DNA from: Dehalococcoidia bacterium
Lineage (GTDB): Bacteria > Chloroflexota > Dehalococcoidia > JAUYDP01
Direction: 5' to 3'
Assembly: GCA_030691805.1 (NCBI GenBank)
Contig: JAUYDP010000157.1
Span: 1-18,559, forward strand
DNA: 18,559 nt
Part shown: in pieces, positions 1-8,474 of the stretch
Numbering within the stretch: the first letter of the stretch is position 1
Layout of the letters: every line of letters starts with the position of its first letter
Notes under the pieces: generated by a model
The model's input: the letters and a program-made list of their open reading frames with translations, nothing else
The model's database searches: none
Told to the model about the DNA's origin: nothing
Made by a program: the position numbers and the translations under genes

Positions 1-1464
1 TTCCCCAAGCCTGGGCGCCTCCCTGGTGAGGGAGAGACCTGCCTTCCTCCTGTAAAGGAGATACCCAAGCATTCCCAGGGACATCCACCCCAGGCCGACC
101 CACCGGCTGTACGGCTGCAACACTAGTAGAACAGCCCATACCCCGAGCTTGAAGACCGTCCCGGCGACAATGAACCAGGGTATCTCTTTACCTCTCCAGC
201 GAATATTCCCCGGCACCTTGAAAGGCCGGACGTGGTGGGGCATCTTGATCCTCAGGGCAATGATAGCCGCCTGGGCCAGCCCCAGGGCCAGCAGGGACCC
301 GAAGACGTATAATGCGCCCAGATCCCCGTAAATGCCGGAACCGAACAGGCCGGGCACCAGGATTAGCAGGGCTATGGTGGCAAAGACCATAATAGAGAAC
401 GTCGGTACCTTGGAACGGGAATCGATGCGACCAAAGGCGCCTGGTATCTGGCGGTGCAGGGCCATGGAGAACCCCAACCGCGACACTCCCATCAGGCCGG
501 CATTGGCGGCGATAAGCAGTATGGTGGCCGCCAGTACAGCTACCATGGGCTGAAGAAACATCCGCATAAAGTCTACCGGCAGGGCGGAGGCTATCCCCGC
601 CATGGGGTCCTTGGACCAGGTGGTGGCCAGCTCGCTGGGGGGCATGGCTGATAGGGCAGTGACGGATATCAAGGAAAACATGGCCAGTACGGTAATGGTC
701 ATGAGCACCAGGGCTTTGGGGACGCGTTTCTCCGGCTGCCGGGTCTCCTCGGCCATCTGTGACACGGTCTCTACCCCCGTATAGGCCAGAGAGGCGATGG
801 CGATGCCGAAGAGCAGGTTCTCCGGCCGGGGCCAAAAATCGAACATATGGCTGACAAGCACCGGGAAGTTGAATAGAAAGAAAAGGCCGGTGATGACCAG
901 GAGTCCCTGGGTGGTCAGGTCCAGGATGGTGGCCAGCACATTGACAAACGCCGTTTCCTTGACCCCTACCACGTTGATAAACATTAGCAATAGGACCAGC
1001 CCCATAGCCACGGCGGTGCCCACCGTCTGTGACTCCTTCAAGGGAGCCCAGAAGAATCCCAGGTAGGGCGGGATGGTGAAGGCCGAAATAGCAATGGTGA
1101 CAATGTAGCTGAGCATGAGGGCCCAGCCGGAGACGAAGCTGACCAGCTCGTTGAAGCCATGGCGGGCGAAGGAGGAGGAACCGCCTGCTTCAGGGAACAT
1201 GGCCGTGCCCTCGGCATAGGCCAGTGCGCTGGAAACAAAGAAGATGCCGGCTACACCCAGGGCAATGGGCGTGGCCCCCATGGCCGCAAACGCCACGATG
1301 CCCAGGGCGTAATAGATGCTGGAGCCTACGTTACCATAGCCCGCGCTGAAAAGGGCAGGCACGCCCAACACTCGTCGCAGACGAAGGCGCTTGACACGGC
1401 GTCGCCGAAGGGTTACATCCCCTGGTTTTTGTCCCGGGACGACAGTACTGCTTTGGTCAGGCAT
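1..1464 (-). CDS. APC-superfamily amino-acid permease (3' end outside window)
   Basis: The frame stays open for 488 codons from the ATG at 1464 to the window edge, so the C terminus is missing. The protein has a short basic N terminus (about 30 residues, with an RRRR run) and then many hydrophobic segments. An early segment reads VPALFSAGYGNVGSSIYY, the usual first helix of APC transporters, and LLFGIAIASLAYTGVETVSQ followed by MAEETRQPEKRVPKA matches the family signature around helix 6. The family moves amino acids or related amines across the cytoplasmic membrane by proton or sodium coupling; the substrate cannot be read here. AAGGA lies directly against the ATG, and an in-frame TAA two codons upstream rules out a longer start. 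A strong promoter lies 52-80 bases upstream, so the gene has its own transcript although DUF2851 precedes it on the same strand. Confidence 0.9.
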   Translation of the reverse strand, partial: MPDQSSTVVPGQKPGDVTLRRRRVKRLRLRRVLGVPALFSAGYGNVGSSIYYALGIVAFAAMGATPIALGVAGIFFVSSALAYAEGTAMFPEAGGSSSFARHGFNELVSFVSGWALMLSYIVTIAISAFTIPPYLGFFWAPLKESQTVGTAVAMGLVLLLMFINVVGVKETAFVNVLATILDLTTQGLLVITGLFFLFNFPVLVSHMFDFWPRPENLLFGIAIASLAYTGVETVSQMAEETRQPEKRVPKALVLMTITVLAMFSLISVTALSAMPPSELATTWSKDPMAGIASALPVDFMRMFLQPMVAVLAATILLIAANAGLMGVSRLGFSMALHRQIPGAFGRIDSRSKVPTFSIMVFATIALLILVPGLFGSGIYGDLGALYVFGSLLALGLAQAAIIALRIKMPHHVRPFKVPGNIRWRGKEIPWFIVAGTVFKLGVWAVLLVLQPYSRWVGLGWMSLGMLGYLLYRRKAGLSLTREAPRLGE

Positions 1465-1515
1465 TCCTTATTCGCGTTCTATAGGGGCTTTATGCTTCAG
1501 AAGGGCCTTCGACCC

Positions 1516-1544
1516 ATTATACAGCCACCAAAGGGCTATAGCAA
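1516..1544 (-). promoter_or_regulatory. sigma-70-type promoter of the permease
   Basis: On the minus strand TTGCTA (1539-1544) is followed after exactly 17 bases by a perfect TATAAT (1516-1521). The expected transcript start is near 1509, leaving a leader of about 45 bases before the ATG at 1464. It sits in the 96-base gap between the end of the DUF2851 gene and the permease. Confidence 0.7.
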
Positions 1545-1560
1545 TGGATTTGGACCAACT

Positions 1561-2994
1561 CTAAAGCGTCCTCCCCATAGGACAGGCCCCACATCTTCCC
1601 CGTGTACAGTATGAGTGGAAGAGGTGCAGCAAGCCCTGATGCCGGCGGGCGGTGGCCAGCGCCCTGGCATCTGGATGCGCCATAAGCTGACCGGCCATAT
1701 GCCGGGTAACCTGGTTGGAGCAAGGCGCCGGTAAGCGGCAGAAGGCATCCTCGGCGGCTCGTGATAGTTCCTCGTCTCCCACGGTTTGCCCGAGAGCGTG
1801 CGCGAATGGAAGCAGGACATTAGCGGCGACCTCCAGGGCACGCCCCGGCCCTATGAGGACGGCGCTCAAGCGCGCCCCCGGCCTTCCAAAGTCGAAGTGG
1901 TCCCGCCAGTAACCGCGGACCTGACGCTCCCAAGGCATTGCCCGTCTCCAGCCCGGCCCGGGGTAAAGGGCCAAGGGTTCAGGGGATAGGGTCGAGGGCG
2001 TGGTGTGATCGGGATTGGCCCCTGCCTCCTGACATCTATACCCCCCTCTCCACATTCCCATCACCCAGTTTGCCAGCCCTTCTTCAAGGGAGGCTACAAC
2101 CATGCAGGCCAATCCTGCCAGGCGCCGGACCGGGTGGTTATCGGGGCGTACGCCCAGAGACCAGTCCGCCGGGGCTAGATAGCGTTCCCGGCCAGAGCCT
2201 TCCCAGAGCGCTTCTAAGAGCGACGGCCATCCGGGACCGGGGTCCAGGCCTCGCTGCGTAGGGAGAAGGCCAGCGGCCCCTATGAGCAAGGCCTCGGCCA
2301 TAGCCTCCCGGCGGCTGGGGTCCTGGCCCCAGAGATAGCCCTCCAGCACGGCCAAGGGTAGGGAGACTGCCAGGCGCCGGAAACTGGCTTTGTTATGGGA
2401 GTACCCCAGGGATTCTGCCAGGGATTGGTATAGGACTTCCCCGGCCGGGAGGATAGACATATCCCCTTCCAGCCGGGCGCTTTTCCCCCAGAAACGGTCC
2501 AGGCCCGCCCGGTCCAGCACCCGGCACAATCGGCTCAGGTCCGGACCCGGTTCCTGACGGCACGGCTCTTCGGGGAAGGCGGGCGGGCGCTGTACCGGGG
2601 AGACCCCGGCCAGGGCCAGGACCGGCACCTGGCGGCCGGAGGAAAGAACGGTGGGTCCGGGGTTATCGTCTTTCCACACAACGTGTAGCACCACCCCGTT
2701 ATAACGGGCATCCAGATGGTGGCCGTGAGCGCGCCACTGGCTGGTGCGTAGATGCAGTTCTATATCCCCGGACCTGGGCCTGCCCCGCCCCAGCGATACC
2801 ACCGCCCCCAAGTAGTCTGGGCCTCTGTCCCCGTTGGGCAGCCCCCGGTACAGCAGGCGCACCCGCCGGCCATCGCGGGTCCGTAGCTGGGAGCTGGCGC
2901 AGACGCCACTATACCAGAGAAGGCTGAGTTGGTCCTCCGCCATCCTTTGCACGGTGTAGGAGCGAGGCCGGTCTGGCCGGGAAATCTCCAGCAT
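1561..2994 (-). CDS. DUF2851 family protein
   Basis: From the ATG at 2994 this encodes 477 residues. The N-terminal half carries the conserved pattern of DUF2851: an opening AEDQLSLLW, then NGDRGPDYLGA (about residues 54-64), GDIELHLRTSQWRAHGHH (76-93) and VVLHVVWKDD (101-110). The C terminus ends in a small cysteine cluster, YCTRGRCGACPMG, also typical of the family. The many His/Asp residues suggest a metal-dependent, perhaps nuclease-like fold, but the function is unknown and I do not assign one. The reading frame is open back to 3204, but that extension would overlap the hydroxylase gene and is low-complexity. ATGs at 3006 and 2994 are the realistic starts. The ATG at 3006 overlaps the -10 box of a near-consensus promoter, so I chose 2994. 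Confidence 0.85.
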   Translation of the reverse strand: MLEISRPDRPRSYTVQRMAEDQLSLLWYSGVCASSQLRTRDGRRVRLLYRGLPNGDRGPDYLGAVVSLGRGRPRSGDIELHLRTSQWRAHGHHLDARYNGVVLHVVWKDDNPGPTVLSSGRQVPVLALAGVSPVQRPPAFPEEPCRQEPGPDLSRLCRVLDRAGLDRFWGKSARLEGDMSILPAGEVLYQSLAESLGYSHNKASFRRLAVSLPLAVLEGYLWGQDPSRREAMAEALLIGAAGLLPTQRGLDPGPGWPSLLEALWEGSGRERYLAPADWSLGVRPDNHPVRRLAGLACMVVASLEEGLANWVMGMWRGGYRCQEAGANPDHTTPSTLSPEPLALYPGPGWRRAMPWERQVRGYWRDHFDFGRPGARLSAVLIGPGRALEVAANVLLPFAHALGQTVGDEELSRAAEDAFCRLPAPCSNQVTRHMAGQLMAHPDARALATARRHQGLLHLFHSYCTRGRCGACPMGRTL

Positions 2995-3001
2995 CCGCGC
3001 T

Positions 3002-3030
3002 ATCATACCTGTTAACGTGTATAATGTCAA
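3002..3030 (-). promoter_or_regulatory. near-consensus promoter directly on the DUF2851 start (leaderless)
   Basis: On the minus strand a perfect TTGACA (3025-3030) is followed by a 17-base spacer and TATGAT (3002-3007, five of six consensus bases). Transcription would begin around 2994-2996, which is the ATG of MLEISRP. This implies a leaderless or nearly leaderless mRNA. Confidence 0.65.
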
Positions 3031-3064
3031 CTGAGCGGCGCAGTAATAGGGCCATAACTTAACT

Positions 3065-5320
3065 TTAGCTCCCAGTGCCTCGCAGGACTTTCTCCGGAGA
3101 CAGGGGCATATCCACCAGGCGTACCCCAACTGCATCGAAGATGGCGTTGGCGATGGCCGGCGCCGTCGGCCCAACCGTCCCCTCCCCGGCCTCCTTAGCT
3201 CCAAAGGGGCCCTCCGGATCCACCACTTCCACGTGCAACGCCGCCACCCGGGGCATTTCCCCCACGGTAGGCATGTGATAGTCTGTAAAGGAGGACTGGA
3301 TAGACTGCCCGTCTACCTCGGAGAGCTCCTCGCTCAAGGCATACCCCACACCCATGTAGACCGACCCCTCCAACTGCCCCTCCACCGACATTGGGTTGAT
3401 GGCAACCCCGCAGTCATGGGCGCTGGTGAGATCGGTGACCTGCACCTGCCCGGTCTCTCGGTCTACCTCCACCTCCGCTATCTGCACGCTAAAGCTGATG
3501 GATGGCGAGATCAAGCGGGGGTTTGGCACATAGACCCCCTCTGCGGTTATCTGCTGGCCCTTGGCCATCCGGTAGGCGGCCCTCACCGCCTCTACGAAGG
3601 ACACCCCCCGCTCAGGACTCCCCTTCACGAAGATGCGCCCTTCCTGGGATAACAGGTCCACGGCCTTGGCCTCCAGGAGGTCAGCGGCCCCCTCCAGCAC
3701 CCTGGCCTTGGCAGAAGCCGCCGCGCTCTTGGTCGCATTCCCCGCCAGCATGGTAGTGCGGCTGGAGAAGTTGCCCATGTCTACCGGAGTCAGGTCAGTG
3801 TCGGCAGCCACCACCGATATGAGCTCGATGGGCACCCCCAGTTCCTCCGCAGCGATCTGGGACAGGGTGAAGTCGGACCCCTGCCCCGTGTCCACCGCCC
3901 CGGTCAGGAGGGTCACCTGCCCATCGCCGGAGATGACGATGCGCGCCGCCGAGAAGGCCGCCGCCGTGGGACGGACAGGAAAGGCGGCCCCGCAGACGAA
4001 GCCACTGCACCCCACTCCTATCCCCTTCCCAGGAGGCAGCTTCCCCCATTTCTCCTTCCAGCCGGCCCTCCTGGCCGCCTCCTCCAGACACTCCCTGAAC
4101 CCAGAGCTGGGGATATAGAAGCCCAAGGGGTTCAGGTCACCCGCCTCCAGGGCATTTCTCAGCCTTAGCTCGATGGGGTCCATCCCCAGGTCCCTGGCCA
4201 GCATGTCTAACTGGCTCTCTACCGCAAAGTGTATCTGTGGAGCGCCATGCCCCCGCATCGCCCCACCGGGAGCCTTATTGGTATAGACCCTTATCCCCTC
4301 ATAAAGATAATTGGTCATACGGTACGGCATCAGGTTCCAATTGGAACTGAGGATGGTTGTGATAGGTCCCCAGCTATTGTAAGCCCCCCCGTCCAGGAGA
4401 GCCCGGCACTGGCGGGCAGCTAGCGTCCCGTCCTTCCTCACCCCAGTCTTCAACTCTATGATCAGCGGGTGCCTCCGCCTGGTATAGATTAGCTCCTCCT
4501 CCCGGGAATACGCTATCTTCACCGGACAGCCGGTCTTCATGGATAAAAGAGAGGCGCAAAAATCCAGGGAGTCCATTCCGTCGGACTTGCCTCCGAAGCC
4601 TCCTCCTACGTGGGGCTTGATCACCCGCACCCTTCCTTCCGGCAGCCCCAGGGTCTTGGCCAGGTCCATCTGCACGAAGAAGGAGCTCTGGGTGGAGGCC
4701 CAGACGGTAAGCTTTCCCGTGGCATCGTACTGGGCCAGGGTGACATGGGGCTCCATGGGGGAGTGGGCCTCCGGATGGGTGGTGAAGCGGTCCTCTCGCA
4801 CGACGGCCGACTCCCGCAAGCCCGCCTCCAGGTCCCCGGCCTTGACCACGTGACGCTTGCTTACGTTTCCAGGCTTGTCCCCATGGACGAGGGGCGCCCC
4901 TTCCCTGAGGGCCTCCGCCGGATCGTAGACCGGGGACAAAGGTCCATATTCTACCTGGATCAGGGCCAGGGCCTCCATAGCCGTGTCCTCGTCCACCGCG
5001 GCGACGGCGGCTACCTCATCACCTATATAACGGACCTTGTCCGTCACCAGGGCACGACGGTCCATTAGCTTATCGGAAGTGGCCAGGACCCCAAAAGTCA
5101 CCCCCAGGGTGTCCTTGCCGGTAATGACCGCTTTCACCCCCGGAAGGCGCAAAGCCCGGCTTGTATTTACATTCAAGACGCTGGCATGGGGCCAGGGGCT
5201 GCGGAGGATGACCCCGCGGAGCATGCGCGGTAGAGACATGTCGCCTACATACGCCGCCTGGCCGATAGCTTTAGTCCGGGAATCAGGACGCGGAAGTGAC
5301 CGGTTTACTACATAATTCAT
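3065..5320 (-). CDS. Xanthine dehydrogenase family protein, molybdopterin-binding large subunit
   Basis: The product is 751 residues, the normal length of the catalytic large subunit of molybdenum hydroxylases (xanthine dehydrogenase, 4-hydroxybenzoyl-CoA reductase and aldehyde oxidoreductase types). Visible landmarks are the N-terminal a/b hammerhead region (about 15-125), GGGFGGK (239-245), GGAMRGHGAPQIHFAVESQL, GAVDTGQGSDF, and near the end GAKEAGEG (707-714), where the Glu before the last Gly is the expected catalytic base. The CO-dehydrogenase signature AYxCSFR is absent, so this is not a form-I CODH. The ATG overlaps the stop of the CoA ligase gene as ATGA, with AAAGGAG upstream, showing translational coupling. 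The usual partner genes for the 2Fe-2S and FAD subunits are missing next door and must lie elsewhere if they exist. The substrate is unknown; the CoA-ligase neighbour hints at an aromatic acyl-CoA. Confidence 0.93.
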   Translation of the reverse strand: MNYVVNRSLPRPDSRTKAIGQAAYVGDMSLPRMLRGVILRSPWPHASVLNVNTSRALRLPGVKAVITGKDTLGVTFGVLATSDKLMDRRALVTDKVRYIGDEVAAVAAVDEDTAMEALALIQVEYGPLSPVYDPAEALREGAPLVHGDKPGNVSKRHVVKAGDLEAGLRESAVVREDRFTTHPEAHSPMEPHVTLAQYDATGKLTVWASTQSSFFVQMDLAKTLGLPEGRVRVIKPHVGGGFGGKSDGMDSLDFCASLLSMKTGCPVKIAYSREEELIYTRRRHPLIIELKTGVRKDGTLAARQCRALLDGGAYNSWGPITTILSSNWNLMPYRMTNYLYEGIRVYTNKAPGGAMRGHGAPQIHFAVESQLDMLARDLGMDPIELRLRNALEAGDLNPLGFYIPSSGFRECLEEAARRAGWKEKWGKLPPGKGIGVGCSGFVCGAAFPVRPTAAAFSAARIVISGDGQVTLLTGAVDTGQGSDFTLSQIAAEELGVPIELISVVAADTDLTPVDMGNFSSRTTMLAGNATKSAAASAKARVLEGAADLLEAKAVDLLSQEGRIFVKGSPERGVSFVEAVRAAYRMAKGQQITAEGVYVPNPRLISPSISFSVQIAEVEVDRETGQVQVTDLTSAHDCGVAINPMSVEGQLEGSVYMGVGYALSEELSEVDGQSIQSSFTDYHMPTVGEMPRVAALHVEVVDPEGPFGAKEAGEGTVGPTAPAIANAIFDAVGVRLVDMPLSPEKVLRGTGS

Positions 5321-6702
5321 AAGCTAACTCCTTTCTGCGAACGAGGAGGCCTGGTCCCCGTCTTGCGATGGTCGAAAAACCTTCTGGCTTTCAGCTCGTA
5401 CCGGGGCAGAGCGCCAGGATGCAAAACCTCCACCGGTATGCGGACCCTGGCCCGGTGCCTGAGCAGCTCTTGGGCGCTGGCCTCCGTCTCGCCGTAACAG
5501 GAACGGTCCAGGTCAAGGGATGCCTCTACTCGAACCAGGAGCTCGTCCAGCCCCTTCTCTCGCCAAACGTGCATCTCGAAATGCTCGGACGTCCCCCTTA
5601 TCTCGCCCAGGAGGGCTTCCACTGCGGCTGGGAAGACGTTCACGCCCTTTATGGTTATCATGTTGTCCGTCCGGCCCAGGACGCCTCCCTGTAGATACTT
5701 CCAGCTTCGGCCACACTCGCAACCCCCATAGTGGACCTCGACCAGGTCATGGGTCTTGTATTTTATCACCGGTTGGGTAAGCATGATGTAGGAGGTAGCC
5801 ACGTGCTCTCCAACCTGGCCGTCGGCCACCGGCCTCTCTCTATCGTCCAGGACCAGAGAGTAAAGGTCCTGTTCGAAGGTGTGCATGCGTCCCTGGACGG
5901 TGCAACCCTGTCCCAAAGCTCCAGTCTCTGAGGCGCCGTAGTATTCATAGACCTTGGCGCCCCAAGCGTTCTCTATGGCCGTCCGGGTCGAGGGGATGCT
6001 TCCCCCAGGCTCACCAGATACGAAGATATTCTTAACGGAAGACGACGAGAGATCCTCGCCCTGCTCCCGGGCCACCTCCGCCAGGTGAAGGGCATAGGTA
6101 GGGGTGGCAAAGAGCAGGGTGGGCTTGAAGTCTTTTATCTGCTTGATCCGGGTCTTGGTATCCACGCCTCCTCCCGAGACCACGTGAACCCCCATGCGGA
6201 AGGCGGCATGATAGGCCATCCACATGGCCACGAAGATGCCAAAGTTAAAGGCCAGGTACATGGAGTCTCCCGGGCGAACGCCCACCGCCCAGCACATAAT
6301 CGCCACGTGCTCGGCAGACTTCATCATCTCGAAGTGGTTATAGGGGACCTGAAGGGGGACACCCGTGCTACCAGAGGTCATATAGAACTGGTGGGTCATG
6401 TCGTCCTGAAAGTCGGCCAGAAGCTCGCCATAGGGCGGGTTGACCGCCTGGGCCGCCAGGAGATCGGCCTTATCCACACAGGGGACCTTTTCCACGAAGT
6501 CCCGAAGGCTACGGACATCCTCGGGGCGGACTCCGGCACGGTCGTACAGCTTGCGGTACATCGGCGAGCGATCGTAGGCGTACCGCAGCAAGGCCTGGAT
6601 ACGCCGGAGATGGTGCTGGTCCAAAACCTCTCTGGGCATGGTCTCCAGGTACTCGTTCCAATATTGGCTATAGCGTGGCGGAGTGGAAGGTCTGGGGGTC
6701 AT
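5317..6702 (-). CDS. Phenylacetate-CoA ligase family enzyme (AMP-forming)
   Basis: The product is 461 residues, close to the roughly 430-450 usual for phenylacetate-CoA ligases. AMP-forming motifs appear in order: the phosphate loop MTSGSTGVP (about 108-116), YYGASETG (254-261), the ribose-binding YKTHDL (315-320), and the hinge and C-domain start GRTDNMITIKGVNVFP (343-358). The family activates an aryl or arylacetic acid with ATP and CoA. A Cys pair, CECG (328-331), sits after the YKTHDL motif, as in many members. The ATG at 6702 is preceded by GAGGTG at about ten bases. It is the first gene of a two-gene unit with the molybdenum hydroxylase. The exact acid is not readable, so I withhold the symbol paaK. 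Confidence 0.9.
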   Translation of the reverse strand: MTPRPSTPPRYSQYWNEYLETMPREVLDQHHLRRIQALLRYAYDRSPMYRKLYDRAGVRPEDVRSLRDFVEKVPCVDKADLLAAQAVNPPYGELLADFQDDMTHQFYMTSGSTGVPLQVPYNHFEMMKSAEHVAIMCWAVGVRPGDSMYLAFNFGIFVAMWMAYHAAFRMGVHVVSGGGVDTKTRIKQIKDFKPTLLFATPTYALHLAEVAREQGEDLSSSSVKNIFVSGEPGGSIPSTRTAIENAWGAKVYEYYGASETGALGQGCTVQGRMHTFEQDLYSLVLDDRERPVADGQVGEHVATSYIMLTQPVIKYKTHDLVEVHYGGCECGRSWKYLQGGVLGRTDNMITIKGVNVFPAAVEALLGEIRGTSEHFEMHVWREKGLDELLVRVEASLDLDRSCYGETEASAQELLRHRARVRIPVEVLHPGALPRYELKARRFFDHRKTGTRPPRSQKGVSL

Positions 6703-6817
6703 GTCTGTCTACACCTCAAGTTGATCTGTCCGGCCTGTCCGGCGGTTGGCCTCCATAGCCCGGCCAGAGTGCGACTGGGCGCGCCCACCCGCGACCAAGG
6801 GATTTCGCATGTGGGAA

Positions 6818-6846
6818 ATTATAGCTGCCATACCGACCGCTGTAAA
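6818..6846 (-). promoter_or_regulatory. strong promoter of the ligase-hydroxylase unit
   Basis: On the minus strand TTTACA (6841-6846) and a perfect TATAAT (6818-6823) are separated by 17 bases. The predicted start is near 6811, giving a 5' leader of about 110 bases before the ligase ATG. In the leader a repeated GGCCGGACA is visible, but no riboswitch class could be recognised. The promoter is divergent from the rpsT promoter. Confidence 0.7.
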
Positions 6847-6925
6847 GGGGGAATGGTCACCCAGCCTTCGGGTTGGCCAGATTGCGTAGGAGACGTCCTA
6901 AATAGCCTCCCGACGGTCCGATAAG

Positions 6926-6956
6926 TTGGACAGAACCAACCCTCATGTAGTATATT
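6926..6956 (+). promoter_or_regulatory. probable rpsT promoter
   Basis: TTGGAC/TGGACA (6926-6932) is followed after about 18 bases by TATATT (6951-6956). The start would be near 6963, leaving a leader of about 25 bases that holds the AGGAG ribosome site. The -35 match is only moderate. Confidence 0.5.
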
Positions 6957-6987
6957 GTGGAACGAAGATAGATAGGAGTAGTATCCA

Positions 6988-7341
6988 TTGCCTAACACTC
7001 ATTCCGCTGCCAAGGCTATGCGCTCGTCGGAAAAGAAGCGCATGCGCAACCAATCCATCAAGAGCGCCCTGAAGACCTCCCTATCCAGGGCGGAGAAGCT
7101 CATCGCCCAGGGTTCCGAGGAGGCAGGCAAGACCCTATTAAAGGCCGCCAGTGCCCTGGACAAGGCCGCCCAAAGCGGTATCATCCATGCCAACAATGCG
7201 GCCCGCCATAAGTCCCACCTGGCCAAAAAGACGAACTTGGCCCAGAAGCTGGCTACCGCCGCTTCGCTCGCGGTAGCCCCAGAACCCCCGGCGGCCAAGA
7301 CCAGGAAGCCCACCACCCGGAGGGCGAAACCCAAGTCTTGA
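6988..7341 (+). CDS. rpsT: 30S ribosomal protein S20, TTG start
   Basis: The 117-residue product has the S20 signature, with an N terminus MPNTHSAAKAMRSSEKKRMR, two long basic helices, and IIHANNAARHKSHLAKK toward the end of the conserved part (about 65-81). S20 binds 16S rRNA in the body of the small subunit. The usual length is 85-90; here an extra Ala/Pro/Lys/Arg-rich tail of about 25 residues (from AVAPEPPAAKTRKP) extends the C terminus. The initiator is TTG: AGGAG lies nine bases upstream, and the conserved N terminus begins exactly at this codon. A TTG start would lower translation of this protein, consistent with S20 autogenous control known in other bacteria. Confidence 0.95.
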   Translation: MPNTHSAAKAMRSSEKKRMRNQSIKSALKTSLSRAEKLIAQGSEEAGKTLLKAASALDKAAQSGIIHANNAARHKSHLAKKTNLAQKLATAASLAVAPEPPAAKTRKPTTRRAKPKS

Positions 7342-7373
7342 CTTTGCCCAACCCCCTTGCTACCATCATTGGG

Positions 7374-7450
7374 GGGCGGTTAGCTCAGTTGGTTAGAGCG
7401 CTGCGTTGACATCGCAGAGGTCACTGGTTCAAGTCCAGTATCGCCCACCA
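7374..7450 (+). tRNA. tRNA-Val (anticodon GAC), CCA encoded
   Basis: The cloverleaf is complete. The acceptor stem GGGCGGT pairs with ATCGCCC with one G-U pair, and the D arm is GCTC/GAGC. The anticodon stem CTGCG/CGCAG encloses TTGACAT, giving anticodon GAC. The T arm ACTGG/CCAGT encloses TTCAAGT, the discriminator is A, and the terminal CCA is genomically encoded (7448-7450). It begins 32 bases after rpsT and may be co-transcribed with it. Confidence 0.97.
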
Positions 7451-7508
7451 CGCATCGCGAATTTGGCTAGAGAACAACTATAGCTCCGCTACGTGAAGGA
7501 GAGAGGCA

Positions 7509-7832
7509 GTGGCTCAGGTTATGTTCTACCGGTACGTGGACGATTTCGAAGCAGCCCTCATTCGCCAGAATCGCCGGATAGAGCGCGGGCCCAATCAAAG
7601 TCTGAAGTGGTTCACACCGGATCGCTACGAAAATGGCCTAGACGCCCTGCGGTTCCTCGCCATGAGATACAAGCCAACTTATCGTGTTGGACCCATCCCC
7701 TCGGATGAGCTTCCCGATTTTCATTACCCCCCGTTAAGGGTTGTGGGGTCTGCAAACAACCAACCTGGCGGGGGCCTCGAAGCAGCAACAACTGAAATCG
7801 TCTACCTTTTTGATATAACGCCCATCCCTTGA
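7509..7832 (+). CDS. Small protein resembling a polymorphic-toxin C-terminal domain
   Basis: The 107-residue product starts with GTG, placed by AGGAG seven bases upstream; an ATG four codons later is an alternative. The pattern YRYVDDFEAALI, FTPDRYENGLDALRFLA, PTYRVGPIP and a late GGGLEAATTEIVYLF recalls toxin domains found at the C termini of Rhs-type polymorphic toxins (from memory, the TreTu group). Here it would be free-standing, with no signal peptide, membrane segment or delivery domain. It follows tRNA-Val and is followed after 25 bases by a second small gene that could be its partner. The family call is tentative; a conserved hypothetical protein without toxicity is the alternative. 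Confidence 0.65.
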   Translation: MAQVMFYRYVDDFEAALIRQNRRIERGPNQSLKWFTPDRYENGLDALRFLAMRYKPTYRVGPIPSDELPDFHYPPLRVVGSANNQPGGGLEAATTEIVYLFDITPIP

Positions 7833-7857
7833 GAGGCATAGATTCGGAAAAGGAAGC

Positions 7858-8340
7858 ATGATGATGACTAGATATACGCTAGGTTGGTACGGGGCCGAGG
7901 GCGTTGCTTGGAACAAGATACTTGAATTAATTGCGACGCTTGCTGCAAAGCTGGCTAAGAGTTGGGGGGCTGAAGTTACCAGGGAGCACTGGGATGCACC
8001 CCGATTCGATCTCCGATGGTACACTGATGATGGCATTGGTCGGGCCGTTCAGGTTCTCATCGAGGGTATGCCTGAACACTATTACTTGCGTGTTAGTGGG
8101 TCGGCCTGGAAGGACTTCGACAAGGATCGTCAACGCCGGTGGAGTGGACAGGAGATTAGCAAGATTCCGGTCCCCCTTGATCTTGACCAATTAGCTATCG
8201 GAGTAGTTGAGGACGCCCTGTGGTCTGCGCGTGTGATCATCTCCAACTGGGTAGAAGCCGACTTGACCAAAGAAAGCGATCTTCCCCAGCGCGATCCCAA
8301 TTTGACTGGGACGTTTGTTCAGGGTCGATACGTACCATGA
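7858..8340 (+). CDS. Hypothetical protein, possible partner of the preceding gene
   Basis: The 160-residue product is not recognised. Its ATG is preceded by AAAAGGAAG. The sequence looks like a soluble, compact acidic/aromatic protein (many Trp: DLRWYTDDG, VSGSAWKDFDK, LWSARVIISNW) without membrane segments or catalytic motifs I can name. It lies 25 bases after the toxin-like gene on the same strand, the spacing expected of a two-gene unit, so an immunity or antitoxin role is possible but rests on position only. Base composition by eye is less GC-rich than the neighbouring housekeeping genes, compatible with acquisition. Confidence 0.7.
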   Translation: MMMTRYTLGWYGAEGVAWNKILELIATLAAKLAKSWGAEVTREHWDAPRFDLRWYTDDGIGRAVQVLIEGMPEHYYLRVSGSAWKDFDKDRQRRWSGQEISKIPVPLDLDQLAIGVVEDALWSARVIISNWVEADLTKESDLPQRDPNLTGTFVQGRYVP

Positions 8341-8474
8341 CGATAGCCGTTCGCAACCGTTTTGGTCCGATTCTCAGGGAATCTCTCAACCAACTGCAAG
8401 AGTAGGTTGAACCCACATTTCCATCTCTTGTCCTTTGTTATTCCTTGCAATTCAGTTCACACCCAGCGCGTTCT

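Noticed and set aside
188..835. A 215-codon minus-strand open frame at the left end
   Set aside because: It is out of frame with the permease, which has clear transport motifs over the same bases. Its translation is Arg/His/Pro-rich without any family pattern.
3007..3204. N-terminal extension of the DUF2851 protein to 3204
   Set aside because: It overlaps the hydroxylase 3' end, is low-complexity Arg/Pro-rich, and the strong promoter at 3002-3030 lies inside it.
6085..6924. A 279-codon plus-strand open frame antisense to the CoA ligase
   Set aside because: High GC gives long shadow frames; the opposite strand holds a well-conserved enzyme, and no ribosome site or family similarity supports this one.
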